Made by a program: the position numbers and the translations under genes
Source: Achromobacter mucicolens
GTDB lineage: Bacteria; Pseudomonadota; Gammaproteobacteria; Burkholderiales; Burkholderiaceae_B
Assembly (NCBI RefSeq): GCF_902859725.1
Contig: NZ_CADIJP010000002.1
Location: 310,001 to 374,000 of the forward strand
DNA length: 64,000 bases
Reading direction: 5' to 3'
Shown: one piece after another, positions 36,876 to 49,380 of the stretch
Layout: each line of letters opens with the position of its first letter
Position numbering within the stretch: the stretch's first letter is position 1
The notes under the pieces: generated by a model
Told to the model about the DNA's origin: nothing
The model's input: only the letters and a program-made list of their open reading frames with translations
Database searches by the model: none

Positions 36876-38189
36876 CTAGTGGGTGGTATCCAGCGCGCGG
36901 CCGTGGCCTTCCTGTCCGATCTGGTCGTGCAGGTCGGGGTTGGCCTGCATGTTGCGCTTGCTCCAGCGCATGAAGACCACCATCAGCACGGCCACGACAG
37001 AGCCGAAGATCACGATGATCACGTTGATCGGCAGTTCCAGCCACAGCAGCAGCGTGTACATGGCCACCATGAGCAGGATGTTGAGCTGTTCGTTGAAGTT
37101 CTGCACGGCGATCGAATGGCCCGCCGACAGCAGCACGTGGCCGCGGTGCTGGAGCAGGGCGTTCATGGGCACCACGAAGAAACCGGCCAGGCCGCCCGTC
37201 AGCAACAGCAGCAGATAGACGCTCCAGGGCTGGTAGACCAGCGGCATCAGCAGCACGACCAGACCCATGGCGGCGCCCACCGGCAGCACGGCGAGCGCGC
37301 GGCGCAGCGGGATGCGGCCGGCCAGGATCGACCCGACCACCGTGCCCAGCGCGGCCACGCCCATCAGCATCGAGGCCTTGTCGAGCTGGTAGCCCAGGTG
37401 GCTGCGGCCCCATTCGATGACGATGAGCTGCAGCGTGGCGCCGGCGCCCCAGAACAGGGTGGTGACGGCCAGCGAGATCTGCCCCAGCTTGTCCTTCCAC
37501 AGCACGCAGACATAGCCCCAGAACGTGCGCACGAGGCGCACGGGGTTCTTCTGCTGCGGCGGATAACGCACGTGGGTGCGGGGAATCATCAGGTTGCAAA
37601 GCGCCGCCAGCAGGTACACGAAGGCGATGACGAGGATGGCGGCCTCGGCCGGCGTGTGGACCAGCTTGCCGATGAAGGAGTGGCTGAGCAGGGCGGTGGA
37701 AACGGACGAGGAAATCAGCAGGCCGCCCAGCACGGTGCCCAGGATGATGGAGAAGACCGTCAGGCCCTCGATCCAGCTGTTGCCCTTGACGAGCATGGTG
37801 GGCGGCAGCATTTCCGTCACGATGCCGTACTTGGCGGGGGAATAGGCCGCGGCGCCGATGCCCACCACGCCGTAGGCGGCGCAGACCAGCCAGGTCTGGT
37901 ATTGGGGGGCGACGCCGATGCTGGCGTACGAGAACATCAGCAGACAGCCGGCCACCTTCAGGGCATTGGTGGAGAACATCACGCGGCCCTTGGGGTAGGA
38001 GTCCGCAATGGCGCCCACGAACGCGGCCAGCACGACATAGGCCAGCGCGAACGACCATTTCATCATCGGGGCCAGCCAGTCAGGACCGTGCAGCTCCTGT
38101 ATCAGCGCGATCGCTGCGATGAACAGCGCATTGTCCGCCAATGACGAGAAGGCCTGCGCCGCCATGACCAGATAGAAACCACGTTTCAA
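36876..38189 (-). CDS. lplT: Lysophospholipid transporter LplT (437 aa, TTG start)
   Basis: Major-facilitator protein with ~12 transmembrane helices. It starts FYLVMAAQAFSSLADNALFIAAIALI and contains AAYSPAKYGIVTEMLPP and KGNSWIEGLTVFSIILGTVLGG, matching LplT, which flips lysophospholipids (chiefly lyso-PE) across the inner membrane for re-acylation. No acyltransferase (aas) is fused to it or beside it here. I chose the TTG at 38189, with GGGGA a few bases upstream. The frame extends to 38363, but that part is not transporter-like. Confidence 0.85.
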   Translation of the reverse strand: MKRGFYLVMAAQAFSSLADNALFIAAIALIQELHGPDWLAPMMKWSFALAYVVLAAFVGAIADSYPKGRVMFSTNALKVAGCLLMFSYASIGVAPQYQTWLVCAAYGVVGIGAAAYSPAKYGIVTEMLPPTMLVKGNSWIEGLTVFSIILGTVLGGLLISSSVSTALLSHSFIGKLVHTPAEAAILVIAFVYLLAALCNLMIPRTHVRYPPQQKNPVRLVRTFWGYVCVLWKDKLGQISLAVTTLFWGAGATLQLIVIEWGRSHLGYQLDKASMLMGVAALGTVVGSILAGRIPLRRALAVLPVGAAMGLVVLLMPLVYQPWSVYLLLLLTGGLAGFFVVPMNALLQHRGHVLLSAGHSIAVQNFNEQLNILLMVAMYTLLLWLELPINVIIVIFGSVVAVLMVVFMRWSKRNMQANPDLHDQIGQEGHGRALDTTH

Positions 38190-38453
38190 GAATGTCCCCG
38201 ATCTTTGGCCAGAGCCTGGCCAGTCCGCGTGAAAATTATGTGTCGTGCCAAAAAGTGTCAGGGAGTATAGCCGGACCCTTGCCCCGAGCCATTGCGCGTT
38301 TGCCCGCGGGTTGCCCGGCGCCCAGGTCAGGGTGGAGACCGCCTGCGGTATCATACGACCCATATGAGAGCCGGCCCTTCATGGGCCGGTTTGCAATCTG
38401 TGCGGCAGGTCCGTTAACGCCTTTCGTTCAACCCACCCCGTCGTCATCGTACT
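38190..38453. other. Divergent control region between lplT and smc
   Basis: 264 bp without a gene. It contains a TATCAT hexamer (38349-38354) as a possible -10 for smc, and a short hairpin CCGGCCC (38371-38377) / GGGCCGG (38383-38389) followed by TTT in the presumed smc leader. No regulator site is recognisable. Confidence 0.4.
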
Positions 38454-41400
38454 GTGCGCCTTACTCAGCTCAAACTCGCCGGCTTCAAGTCCTTCGTCGA
38501 CCCCACCGTCATCCCCGTGCCCAGCCAGCTGGTCGGCGTGGTGGGACCCAATGGCTGCGGCAAGTCGAACATCATCGACGCCGTGCGCTGGGTGCTGGGC
38601 GAAGCCAAGGCATCGGAACTGCGTGGCGAGTCCATGCAGGACGTCATCTTCAATGGCTCGGGCAACCGCAAGCCCGCCGCCCGGGCTTCGGTCGAAATGG
38701 TGTTCGACAACAGCGAGGGGCGCGCTGCCGGCCAATGGAGCAGCTACGCCGAAATCGCGGTACGCCGGGTGCTGACCCGGGACGGCACCAGCAGCTATTT
38801 CGTCAACAACCAGCAGGTCCGCCGCCGCGACATCCACGACATCTTCCTGGGCACGGGCCTGGGCGCCCGTGGCTACGCCATCATCGGGCAGGGCATGATC
38901 AACCGCCTGATCGAAGCCCGCCCCGAAGAACTGCGGGTCTTCCTGGAAGAAGCGGCCGGCGTGTCGCGCTACAAGGAACGCCGCCGCGAGACCGAAAACC
39001 GCCTGTCCGACACGCGCGAGAACCTGACCCGCGTCGAAGACATCCTGCGTGAATTGAACAGCCAGCTCGAAAAGCTGGAAGCCCAGGCCGAAGTGGCCAC
39101 CCGCTACCGCGAGCTTCAGGCCGACGGCGAAAAGAAACAGCATTCGCTGTGGCTGCTGAAGGAAACCGGGGCGCGCGAGGAACGCGCCAAGAAGGCGCAG
39201 GAGATGGCGCAGGCCCAGAACGAACTGGAAGCCGCCATTGCCGGGCTGCGTGCGGGCGAGGCCGCGCTGGAATCCCGGCGCCAGGCCCACTACGCCGCCA
39301 GCGACGCCGTCCATACCGCGCAGGGCGCCCTGTACGAGGCCAACGCCCAGGTCAGCCGCCTGGAAGCCGAGATCCGCCACGTCGTCGATTCCCGCAACCG
39401 CCTGCAGGCCCGTCGTGATCAGCTTCAGCAGCAGATCGCCGAATGGACCAGCCAGCGCGAGCACTGCACCGAACAGATCGCCCAGGCCGAAGACGACCTG
39501 GCCGCGGCCGCCGCCCGCACCGAAGAGGCGCGCGCCACCGCGGAAGACGCGCAGGCGGGCCTGCCCTCGGTCGAGCAGCGCGTGCGCGAAGCCGCCGCCG
39601 GCCGCGACGAGATGCGCGCGGCCCTGGCCCGCGTCGAGCAAAACCTTGCGCTGGTCGCGCAGACCCAGCGCGACGCCGACCGCCAGATGCAGACCCTGGA
39701 CCAGCGGCGCGAGCGCCTGCAACAGGAACTGCGCGAGCTGCACAGCCCCGACCCCGAGCGCCTGGAACAACTGGCTGGCGACCGCGCCGCGGGCGAAGAC
39801 CAGCTCGAAGCCGCCCAGGAAGAACTGGCCGTCCTGGAGGGCCGCGTGCCCGAGGCCGACGCCGAGCGCAGCCGCGCCCAGGCCGCCGCCCAGACCGAAG
39901 CCCAGAACCTGGCCCGCCTGGAAGCCCGCCTGTCCGCGCTGGTCAAGCTGCAGGACGACGTGCAGAAGCAGGGCGCGCTCGAACCCTGGCTGGCCAAGCA
40001 CGAACTCGCCGGACTGTCGCGCCTGTGGCAGAAGCTGCACGTCGAACCGGGTTGGGAAACCGCCCTGGAATCGGCGCTGCGCGAACGCATGGCTTCCATG
40101 GAAGTGCGCAATCTGGATTGGGCGCGCGCCTTTGCCGATGATGCGCCGCCCGCCCGGCTGGCGTTCTATCAACTGCCCGCCGCCGCGCCCACGCCGCCGG
40201 CGCCTGCCGGCTTCACGCCGCTGGCCAGCCTGCTGCGCATCACCGATCCCGACCTGCGCACGCTGCTGAACGAATGGCTGGCCGGCGTCTATACGGCCAA
40301 TGACCTGACCCAGGCCCTGGCCCTGCGCGCGACCTTGCCCGCCGGCGCTGCCTGCGTGGTGAAGGCCGGTCACCTGATCGACGCGCACAGCGTGCGGTTC
40401 TACGCGCCCGACTCCGAACAGGCCGGCCTCTTGGCGCGCCAGCAGGAAATCGAAAACCTGCAGCGCGAGATCAAGGCCCAGCAACTGATCGCCGACCAGG
40501 CCCGCGCCGCGGTTGCCCGCGCCGAAGCCGCCTGGCAGCAGGTGTCCCAGGCCATCTCGCCGGCGCGCACGCGTGTGGCCGAAGTCACGCGCCGCGTGCA
40601 CGACATCCAGCTCGAACATTCGCGGCTGCAGCAGCAGGCCGAACAGTCCGGCGAACGCGCCTCGCGCCTGCGTCAGGACCTGGAAGAAATCAAGGCGCAC
40701 GAAGAAGACCTGCGCGCCACGCGCGAAGAGGCCGAGGCCCGCTTCGAAGCGTTGGACGAAGAACTCGCCGAGCACCAGTCCAAGTTCGCCGATGCCGAGA
40801 TGGACGGCGAGACGCTGGCGGCGCAAGCCGAGGCGGCCCGCACCCGTCTGCGCGAATTGGAGCGCGCTGCCCAGGAAGCCGAATTCGCCGAACGCGGCAT
40901 CCAGGTCCGCATCACCGACCTGCAGCGCAACCAGCAACTGGCCGCAGACCAGAGCCAGCGCGGCGCGGTCGAGCTGGAACAGTTGATGGGCGACCTGGCG
41001 GAGCTTGACGCGTCCGCGTCGCAGGCCGGCTTGCAGGATGCCCTGGAAATGCGCGCCGAGCGCGAGGAAGCGCTGTCGCGCGCCCGCCAGGAACTCGAAA
41101 ACCTGGCAGCCCTGCTGCGCGGCGCCGACGAGGACCGCCAGCAACAGGAGCAGACGCTGGAGCCGCGCCGCGCGCGCATCATGGAACTGCAACTGCAGGA
41201 GCAGGCCGCGCGCCTGGCTGAAGAACAGTTCACGGAACAGCTCAACGCGCGCGAAGTCGACCGCGAGGAGCTGGCCCAGTTTTTGGCCAACCAACCCGAC
41301 GAATGGCGCCGCGCCAGCTGGCTGCAACAGGAAGTCGGCCGCATCTCGCGCCAGATCGAAGCGCTGGGCTCGGTCAACCTGGCCGCGCTGGACGAACTGA

Positions 41401-41987
41401 ACACCTCGCGCGAACGCAAGGGCTTCCTGGATTCCCAGCACCAGGACCTGATGACCGCCATCGAGACCCTTGAAGACGCCATCCGCAAGATCGACCGCGA
41501 GACGCGCGAACTGCTGCAAGAAACGTTCAACATCGTCAACGGCCACTTCGGCGATCTCTTCCCCAAGCTCTTCGGCGGGGGCGAGGCCAAGCTCAGCATG
41601 ACCGGCGAAGAAATTCTCGACGCGGGCGTGCAGGTGATGGCGCAGCCGCCGGGCAAGCGCAACAGCACGATCCACCTGCTGTCGGGCGGCGAAAAGGCGC
41701 TGACCGCGACGGCCCTGGTGTTCGCATTGTTCAAGCTGAACCCCGCGCCGTTCTGCCTGCTCGACGAGGTGGACGCGCCGCTGGACGACGCCAACACCGA
41801 ACGCTATGCGAATCTGGTCGCCAACATGAGCGAGCAGACGCAGTTCCTCTTCATCTCGCACAACAAGATCGCGATGCAAATGGCAAAGCAATTGATCGGT
41901 GTAACCATGCAAGAGCAAGGGGTTTCGCGTATCGTTGCGGTAGACATAGATTCGGCCGTCCAGATGATGGCCTCCGAAGCGGCATAA
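38454..41987 (+). CDS. smc: Chromosome segregation protein SMC (1177 aa, GTG start)
   Basis: A complete SMC: N-terminal ATPase half with Walker A at residues 31-38 (GPNGCGKS), two long coiled coils rich in Glu/Gln/Arg/Ala, a hinge around 500-650, and a C-terminal half with signature LLSGGEKALTATALVFAL and Walker B FCLLDEVDAPLDD. It starts at GTG 38454 with the family N-terminus MRLTQLKLAGFKSFVDPT. SMC dimers compact and align the chromosome with ScpA/ScpB, which are not in this window. It is followed by zipA and ligA on the same strand. Confidence 0.95.
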   Translation: MRLTQLKLAGFKSFVDPTVIPVPSQLVGVVGPNGCGKSNIIDAVRWVLGEAKASELRGESMQDVIFNGSGNRKPAARASVEMVFDNSEGRAAGQWSSYAEIAVRRVLTRDGTSSYFVNNQQVRRRDIHDIFLGTGLGARGYAIIGQGMINRLIEARPEELRVFLEEAAGVSRYKERRRETENRLSDTRENLTRVEDILRELNSQLEKLEAQAEVATRYRELQADGEKKQHSLWLLKETGAREERAKKAQEMAQAQNELEAAIAGLRAGEAALESRRQAHYAASDAVHTAQGALYEANAQVSRLEAEIRHVVDSRNRLQARRDQLQQQIAEWTSQREHCTEQIAQAEDDLAAAAARTEEARATAEDAQAGLPSVEQRVREAAAGRDEMRAALARVEQNLALVAQTQRDADRQMQTLDQRRERLQQELRELHSPDPERLEQLAGDRAAGEDQLEAAQEELAVLEGRVPEADAERSRAQAAAQTEAQNLARLEARLSALVKLQDDVQKQGALEPWLAKHELAGLSRLWQKLHVEPGWETALESALRERMASMEVRNLDWARAFADDAPPARLAFYQLPAAAPTPPAPAGFTPLASLLRITDPDLRTLLNEWLAGVYTANDLTQALALRATLPAGAACVVKAGHLIDAHSVRFYAPDSEQAGLLARQQEIENLQREIKAQQLIADQARAAVARAEAAWQQVSQAISPARTRVAEVTRRVHDIQLEHSRLQQQAEQSGERASRLRQDLEEIKAHEEDLRATREEAEARFEALDEELAEHQSKFADAEMDGETLAAQAEAARTRLRELERAAQEAEFAERGIQVRITDLQRNQQLAADQSQRGAVELEQLMGDLAELDASASQAGLQDALEMRAEREEALSRARQELENLAALLRGADEDRQQQEQTLEPRRARIMELQLQEQAARLAEEQFTEQLNAREVDREELAQFLANQPDEWRRASWLQQEVGRISRQIEALGSVNLAALDELNTSRERKGFLDSQHQDLMTAIETLEDAIRKIDRETRELLQETFNIVNGHFGDLFPKLFGGGEAKLSMTGEEILDAGVQVMAQPPGKRNSTIHLLSGGEKALTATALVFALFKLNPAPFCLLDEVDAPLDDANTERYANLVANMSEQTQFLFISHNKIAMQMAKQLIGVTMQEQGVSRIVAVDIDSAVQMMASEAA

Positions 41988-42033
41988 ACCCCATATTGAG
42001 AAAGGCGCCGCCTTCCAGGCGCGGGATTTACAC

Positions 42034-45200
<3,167 letters not shown>

Positions 45201-45229
45201 CCTGGACGCTTCCGCGCGCTAACGAAGAA

Positions 45230-45264
45230 GGGCTGCACGCCACCGGCGTGCAGCCCTTTTTATT
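45230..45264 (+). terminator. Intrinsic terminator after ligA
   Basis: GGGCTGCACGCC (45230-45241), three-base turn, GGCGTGCAGCCC (45245-45256), then TTTTTATT. A 12-bp perfect stem 29 bp after the ligA stop. Confidence 0.93.
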
Positions 45265-45280
45265 GCTTGCTGGGGGGGGC

Positions 45281-45347
45281 GGTGTCAGACACCCCGCAGA
45301 GAGGTTCTTCTGCTTGGGGGAGGGCGCCTCAAGGGGTGTCTGACACC
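45281..45347. repeat. Inverted pair of GGTGTC-N-GACACC palindromes
   Basis: The 15-bp arm GGTGTCAGACACCCC (45281-45295) is repeated as its exact reverse complement at 45333-45347 with a 37-nt loop. Each arm also contains its own 13-bp palindrome GGTGTC-A/T-GACACC. It lies between the two terminators of the convergent ligA and parvulin genes. A one-mismatch single copy occurs at 23061-23073 in another convergent gap. Confidence 0.7.
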
Positions 45348-45358
45348 TGAGTCGAGCG

Positions 45359-45390
45359 CAAAAAAAACTGCCCGCGATCGGCGGGCAGTT
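45359..45390 (-). terminator. Intrinsic terminator of the msrB-yciB-bolA-parvulin operon
   Basis: Read on the minus strand: AACTGCCCGC, five-base loop, GCGGGCAGTT and a run of Ts (plus-strand As 45360-45367). It lies 18 bp beyond the parvulin stop. Confidence 0.9.
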
Positions 45391-45408
45391 ATTTGAGCAG
45401 CGCAGACC

Positions 45409-46185
45409 TTACTGGATCTTGGCCTTTTCGCGCAGTTGCTTCTGGTAGTCGGCCAGGGTTTGCTGGCGCAGCATTTCTTCCAGCTGCGGGCGGACCTGAT
45501 CCATCGGCGGGAATTCGACCGGACGGGTGTCGTCAACCATGATGATGTGCCAGCCGAACTGGGTCTGGACCGGCTTGTCGACCAGTTGGCCCTTCTTGAG
45601 CTGCGTCACGGCTTGCGCGAACGGCTGCACGTAGTTGGTCGGGGGCGCCCAACCCAGATCGCCACCCTTTTCGGCGCTGCCCGGGTCCTTCGAGTTCTTC
45701 TTGGCCAGGTCGTCGAACTTGCCCTTGTTTTTCTGCAACTGGGCCAGCAGGTCGTTCGCCTTCTTCTCGTCTTCGACGAGGATGTGGCGGACCTTGTATT
45801 CCATCTTGCCGGCCTGTTCCTTCTTGATCTTCTCGTATTCGGCGGTGACCTGGGCGTCGGTGACGGGGTGCTTGGCCAGGTAGTCGGCCATCAGCGCGCG
45901 GACCAGGATGCCTTGGCGAGCCAGTTCGATTTCGGTCTGGACGTCGGCCTGCTTGGCGATGCCGCTGGATTCGGCGGCTTGCACGAAGATCTGGCGGTTG
46001 ATCATTTCCTGCTTGACCTGTTCGCGCAGTTGGGGCGAATCGGTGGCGCCTTGGCCGACCAGGAGCTTGACGAATTGATCCAGGCTCTTTTGCGGGATGG
46101 CCTTGCCGTTGACGGTTGCCACGTTTTGCGCAAAAGCCGGCACGGCGATGACGCAGGCCGCAGCCAGCATGACGATGCGTTTCAT
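45409..46185 (-). CDS. Periplasmic parvulin-type peptidyl-prolyl isomerase, Par27-like (258 aa)
   Basis: A signal peptide (MKRIVMLAAACVIAVPAFA) is followed by a helical chaperone-like N-terminal region and a parvulin domain (~130-225; KVRHILVEDEKKANDLLAQL, GGDLGWAPPTNYVQPFAQAV, TQFGWHIIMVDDTRP). A C-terminal helix completes the chaperone part. The length of 258 residues and the layout match Par27, the prototype described in Bordetella pertussis, which has both isomerase and chaperone activity on outer-membrane proteins. It is the last gene of a four-gene operon, 17 nt after bolA. Confidence 0.9.
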   Translation of the reverse strand: MKRIVMLAAACVIAVPAFAQNVATVNGKAIPQKSLDQFVKLLVGQGATDSPQLREQVKQEMINRQIFVQAAESSGIAKQADVQTEIELARQGILVRALMADYLAKHPVTDAQVTAEYEKIKKEQAGKMEYKVRHILVEDEKKANDLLAQLQKNKGKFDDLAKKNSKDPGSAEKGGDLGWAPPTNYVQPFAQAVTQLKKGQLVDKPVQTQFGWHIIMVDDTRPVEFPPMDQVRPQLEEMLRQQTLADYQKQLREKAKIQ

Positions 46186-46202
46186 GAATATCCTTTTACT
46201 TT

Positions 46203-46472
46203 CTATTTGGGAGCCTGGGCGTCAAGCGCAAGCGCATGAATCGGATAGGGGATCAAATCTTGCAAATGATGATACACCAGCCGGTGCCGCGCAACGGCGG
46301 AGAGCCCCGTAAAGCAAGGCGCTACGATGATGACGCGGTAATGGCCGGCGCCGTTTTTACTGCCTTCGTGGCCGGCATGCAAATGGGAGTCGTCCAGGAT
46401 GTCCAGGCTGACGGGTTCCAGGACGGCAAGGCGCTCCCGGATCAGGGCGATACGGTCGGTAGTTTCTGGCAT
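46203..46472 (-). CDS. BolA family protein (89 aa)
   Basis: Small class II KH-like protein with the BolA core: IRERLAVLEPVSLDILDDSHLHAGH, then HYRVIIVAPCFTGLSAVARHRLVYHHLQDL and IHALALDAQAP (quoted in parts). The conserved helix histidine of the C-terminal half is present (RHRLVYHHL). BolA proteins pair with monothiol glutaredoxins in iron-sulfur trafficking; no glutaredoxin is nearby. I chose the ATG at 46472; the upstream in-frame part lies inside yciB. Seven bases separate it from yciB. Confidence 0.88.
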   Translation of the reverse strand: MPETTDRIALIRERLAVLEPVSLDILDDSHLHAGHEGSKNGAGHYRVIIVAPCFTGLSAVARHRLVYHHLQDLIPYPIHALALDAQAPK

Positions 46473-46479
46473 GGGAAGC

Positions 46480-47064
46480 TCAGGGCTTGCCGGGCGGCGT
46501 GGCGCCCGGGTTGGCCGGCGTGTTTTCCTCGGTCTGGATGTGCTTGCCCAGCCACAGGGACTGGCCAATCACGAAGACGATCATCAGTCCCATGAGGCCG
46601 AAGGCCTTGAAACTGACCCATTGGGATTCGGTGAAGTGACCCGAGAACGCGACATACAGATTGAGCGCGCCGGCAATCAAGAAGAAGGCGGCCCAGATCA
46701 TGTTCAGCTTGTCCCACGCGGCGTCCGGCAACTGGATCTGCTTTTCCATCAGGCGGCGGATCAGGTTGCGCTTGAACAACAGGCGGGCAAAGACCAGCGC
46801 GCCGCCGAACATCCAGTACAGCACCGTGGGCTTCCATTTGATGAAGACGTCGCTGTGCAGCCAGATGGTGGCGCCGCCGAACACCAGGATGACCGTCAGG
46901 TTGATCCAGTGCATGGCTTCGGTGGGGCGCCCGGTGGCCTTGAGCCAGACGATCTGCGCCACCGCGGCCGCCATGGCGACGCCCGTGGCGGTGAAGATGT
47001 CCGTATACCTGTAGGCGATGAAGAACAGGAGCAGCGGAAAGAGGTCGAACAGGAACTTCTTCAT
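46480..47064 (-). CDS. yciB: Inner-membrane septation protein YciB/IspA family (194 aa)
   Basis: Five or six hydrophobic helices, opening [31 protein letters not shown], with conserved HWINLTVILVFGGATIWLHSDVFIKWKPTVLYW and RLLFKRNLIRRLMEKQIQLPDAAWDKLN (in parts), diagnostic of YciB (also called intracellular septation protein A). The function is a membrane protein linked to envelope and septum integrity. The start codon shares a base with the msrB stop. The C-terminal ~20 residues are Pro/Gly-rich. Confidence 0.92.
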   Translation of the reverse strand: MKKFLFDLFPLLLFFIAYRYTDIFTATGVAMAAAVAQIVWLKATGRPTEAMHWINLTVILVFGGATIWLHSDVFIKWKPTVLYWMFGGALVFARLLFKRNLIRRLMEKQIQLPDAAWDKLNMIWAAFFLIAGALNLYVAFSGHFTESQWVSFKAFGLMGLMIVFVIGQSLWLGKHIQTEENTPANPGATPPGKP

Positions 47065-47462
47065 CAGTCTTCTAGGGGCTCGAACGTCATCGACAGGGAA
47101 TTGATGCAGTAGCGCAGGCCGGTGGGTTCGGGGCCGTCGGGAAAGACGTGGCCGAGGTGGGCGTCGCAGACGTTGCACAGCACTTCGGTGCGAACCATGC
47201 CGTGGCTGATGTCGCGTTCTTCGCGCACCAGTTCGGGGTCCAGCGCCTGAAAGTAGCTGGGCCAGCCGCAGCCGGCGTCGAATTTGGTGTCGGATGCGAA
47301 CAGCGCGGTGCCACAGCCGACGCAGCGGTAGATGCCAGGGGTGAAAGTATCCCAGTAGCGCCCGGTGAACGCGCGTTCGGTACCCTTTTGGCGGGTGACC
47401 ACGTATTCTTCGGGGGAAAGCTGGGCGCGCCATTCGGCGTCGGTTTTGCGTACTTTTTCCAT
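47064..47462 (-). CDS. msrB: Peptide-methionine (R)-S-oxide reductase MsrB (132 aa)
   Basis: SelR-domain enzyme that repairs methionine-R-sulfoxide. The catalytic cysteine is C119 (RYCINSLSM), the probable resolving cysteine C65 ([10 protein letters not shown]), and the zinc ligands are C47, C50, C96 and C99 ([18 protein letters not shown]). It starts at ATG 47462 and is the first gene of the operon msrB-yciB-bolA-parvulin. It is divergent from bioM with only 52 bp between the start codons. Confidence 0.95.
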   Translation of the reverse strand: MEKVRKTDAEWRAQLSPEEYVVTRQKGTERAFTGRYWDTFTPGIYRCVGCGTALFASDTKFDAGCGWPSYFQALDPELVREERDISHGMVRTEVLCNVCDAHLGHVFPDGPEPTGLRYCINSLSMTFEPLED

Positions 47463-47481
47463 ATGAGCTCTTGGAGTCGCG

Positions 47482-47506
47482 ATGCCCGAAATGGTTCGGG
47501 CATAAT
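47482..47506. promoter_or_regulatory. Inverted repeat and -10 box in the msrB/bioM divergent promoter
   Basis: ATGCCCGAA (47482-47490) and TTCGGGCAT (47495-47503) form a perfect 9-bp inverted repeat with 4-bp spacer. CATAAT (47501-47506) overlaps its right arm and is a plausible -10 for bioM, only 8 bp before its ATG. An operator that controls the biotin transporter is a reasonable guess; it does not look like a known BirA or BioR site. Confidence 0.45.
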
Positions 47507-47514
47507 CCCGCCCC

Positions 47515-48192
47515 ATGTTAATCGAGTTTGACCAGGCGGTAGTGTCGACGCCCCAGGCGGAAGTGTTGCGCGGGGTGAGTCTCACCCTGGCCGAACGCCG
47601 CGTCGGCATCGTCGGTCCCAACGGCGCCGGCAAGAGCACGCTGGCGCGCCTGGTCAATGGCCTGGTGGCGCCCACGTCGGGCAGCGTGCGCGTTGACGGG
47701 CTGGATACGCGGCGGGAGCTGAAGGCCGTGCGCGCCCGCGTTGGCTTTGTCTTCCAGAACCCGGAAAACCAGATCGTCTTTCCCATCGTGCGCGAAGACC
47801 TGGCGTTCGGCCTGAAGCGTCTGGCGCCTGACCGCCACGAGCGCGAGGCTCGCATCGACAGCCAATTGAACCGGCTGGGCGTGGGCCATCTGGCCGACCG
47901 CAGCAGCCACACGCTGTCCGGCGGCGAGCGCCAATTGGTGGCGCTGGCCGCCGTATTGGTCATGGAGCCCGCGCTCATCGTCTTTGACGAGCCCACCACG
48001 CAGCTCGACCTGCGCAACCGCAACCGGGTGCGCGCCGCCATCGACGGGCTGCCCCACGACGCCATCGTCGTGACCCATGACCTGGAACTGCTTGAGGATT
48101 TCGATCGCGTGCTGGTCGTGCGTGACGGCGTGATCGCGGCCGACGACACGCCAGCCCCCGCGCTGCGCTGGTACCGGGAGCACTGCTCATGA
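47515..48192 (+). CDS. bioM: Biotin ECF transporter ATPase BioM (225 aa)
   Basis: Cobalt/ECF-type ABC ATPase with Walker A G34-PNGAGKS-41, Q-loop [15 protein letters not shown] characteristic of ECF ATPases, signature [16 protein letters not shown] and Walker [16 protein letters not shown]. It powers uptake by the BioN/BioY membrane parts. It overlaps bioN by four bases. The order bioM-bioN-bioY in one transcript identifies the tripartite biotin transporter. Confidence 0.93.
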   Translation: MLIEFDQAVVSTPQAEVLRGVSLTLAERRVGIVGPNGAGKSTLARLVNGLVAPTSGSVRVDGLDTRRELKAVRARVGFVFQNPENQIVFPIVREDLAFGLKRLAPDRHEREARIDSQLNRLGVGHLADRSSHTLSGGERQLVALAAVLVMEPALIVFDEPTTQLDLRNRNRVRAAIDGLPHDAIVVTHDLELLEDFDRVLVVRDGVIAADDTPAPALRWYREHCS

Positions 48193-48785
48193 TGGAGCCG
48201 CTGTACGTCACGGGCGACACGCCGCTGCACCGGCTGCCGGCATGGGTAAAGCTGCTGGCGCTGGTGGCGGCGGGCGCGGGTCTGTTCCTGCTGCGCGATC
48301 CGCTCTGGCTGGCGTTTGCCTTTGGCGTCTCGGTGGCGATGGTCTGGTCCACGGGCGTCGCGGCGGCGGCCGTGTGGCGCCAGGTGCGCGGGCTGCTCTG
48401 GGTGCTGCTGGCCGTGGCGCTGTTCACCGGCTGGTTCCAGGGGCCGATCGAGGCCCTGGCCGTCGTGCTGCGTGTGGCGGCGATGGTCGGCCTGGCCCTT
48501 GCCGTGACTCTGTCCACGCGCACGTCCGACCTGATCGCCGTCTGCGAGCGGACCTTGCGGCCGCTGGAGTGCACGGGGCTGGTCGATGCCGAGAAGGTGG
48601 CGCTGGCCCTCGCGCTGGCGCTGCGCTTCGTGCCGGAGATCTGGCGCAATTTCCAGGAGATCCGCGAGGCGCAGGCCGCGCGCGGTCTGGGCGCAAACCC
48701 GGTCGCGCTGATCGTGCCGCTGATCGTGCTGACCTTGAAACGGGCCCAGGAAGTGTCCGAAGCGATCGACGCGCGCAGCTTCTGA
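48189..48785 (+). CDS. bioN: Biotin ECF transporter transmembrane subunit BioN (198 aa)
   Basis: CbiQ/EcfT-family scaffold protein with about four hydrophobic helices in the first ~110 residues. The cytoplasmic coupling helices carry the two short Ala-Arg-Gly-type motifs, here [12 protein letters not shown] and EAIDARSF at the C-terminus, that bind the ATPase. The ATG lies in the bioM stop. Length is on the short side, as usual for BioN. Confidence 0.9.
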   Translation: MMEPLYVTGDTPLHRLPAWVKLLALVAAGAGLFLLRDPLWLAFAFGVSVAMVWSTGVAAAAVWRQVRGLLWVLLAVALFTGWFQGPIEALAVVLRVAAMVGLALAVTLSTRTSDLIAVCERTLRPLECTGLVDAEKVALALALALRFVPEIWRNFQEIREAQAARGLGANPVALIVPLIVLTLKRAQEVSEAIDARSF

Positions 48786-48822
48786 CGGCACGCGCCCAAT
48801 ATTCATACCCGAGGGGAACCCC

Positions 48823-49380
48823 ATGAAATCGAACAATACGGTGCTGGTAGCGTTGTTTGCGGCGCTGATCGTCGTCCTGAGCCTGATGCCGCCCATTCCC
48901 ATGCCCGGCATTCCCGTGCCCATCACCTTGCAGACGCTTGGCGCGATGCTGGCCGGCGCCATGCTCGGCCCCGTGCGTGGCGCGCTGGCGTGCCTGCTGT
49001 ATCTGGCGCTTGCGGCGGTCGGCCTGCCCGTGTTGCCGGGCGGCCGCGGCGGACTGGGCGCGTTCTTCGGTCCGACGGGCGGGTTCCTGGTCGGCATGGT
49101 GGCCGGCGCATTCGTGACGGGCTGGCTGGCGCGCCGCCTGGCCGCGCGCGCATCGGGCACGTGGATGGGGCTGGCGGGCTACGTGGCCGCCTGCGTCGTC
49201 GGCGGCATTGCGGTGGTGTACGCGTTTGGCGTGCCGTGGCTGGCGGCGGTGGCGAAGATGGACATGGCCAAGGCCGCCGGTGCGGTCGCGGTGTTCCTGC
49301 CCGGCGATCTGGTCAAGGCCGTGGTGGCCGCCTGGGTTGCGTCGCGCGTCGAACGGGTGTGGCCGATGCTGGGCCGCTGA
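48823..49380 (+). CDS. bioY: Biotin transporter substrate-binding subunit BioY (185 aa)
   Basis: Six-helix S component. Conserved BioY segments are [44 protein letters not shown] (in parts: [33 protein letters not shown]) and [22 protein letters not shown], followed by [16 protein letters not shown] near the C-terminus. It binds biotin with high affinity in the membrane. It begins 37 nt after bioN with GAGGGGA as ribosome-binding site. Confidence 0.95.
   Translation: MKSNNTVLVALFAALIVVLSLMPPIPMPGIPVPITLQTLGAMLAGAMLGPVRGALACLLYLALAAVGLPVLPGGRGGLGAFFGPTGGFLVGMVAGAFVTGWLARRLAARASGTWMGLAGYVAACVVGGIAVVYAFGVPWLAAVAKMDMAKAAGAVAVFLPGDLVKAVVAAWVASRVERVWPMLGR

Noticed and set aside
47463-47514. A biotin riboswitch or BirA/BioR operator before bioM
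   Set aside because: The gap is too short for a riboswitch and the inverted repeat does not match the BirA or BioR motifs I know.
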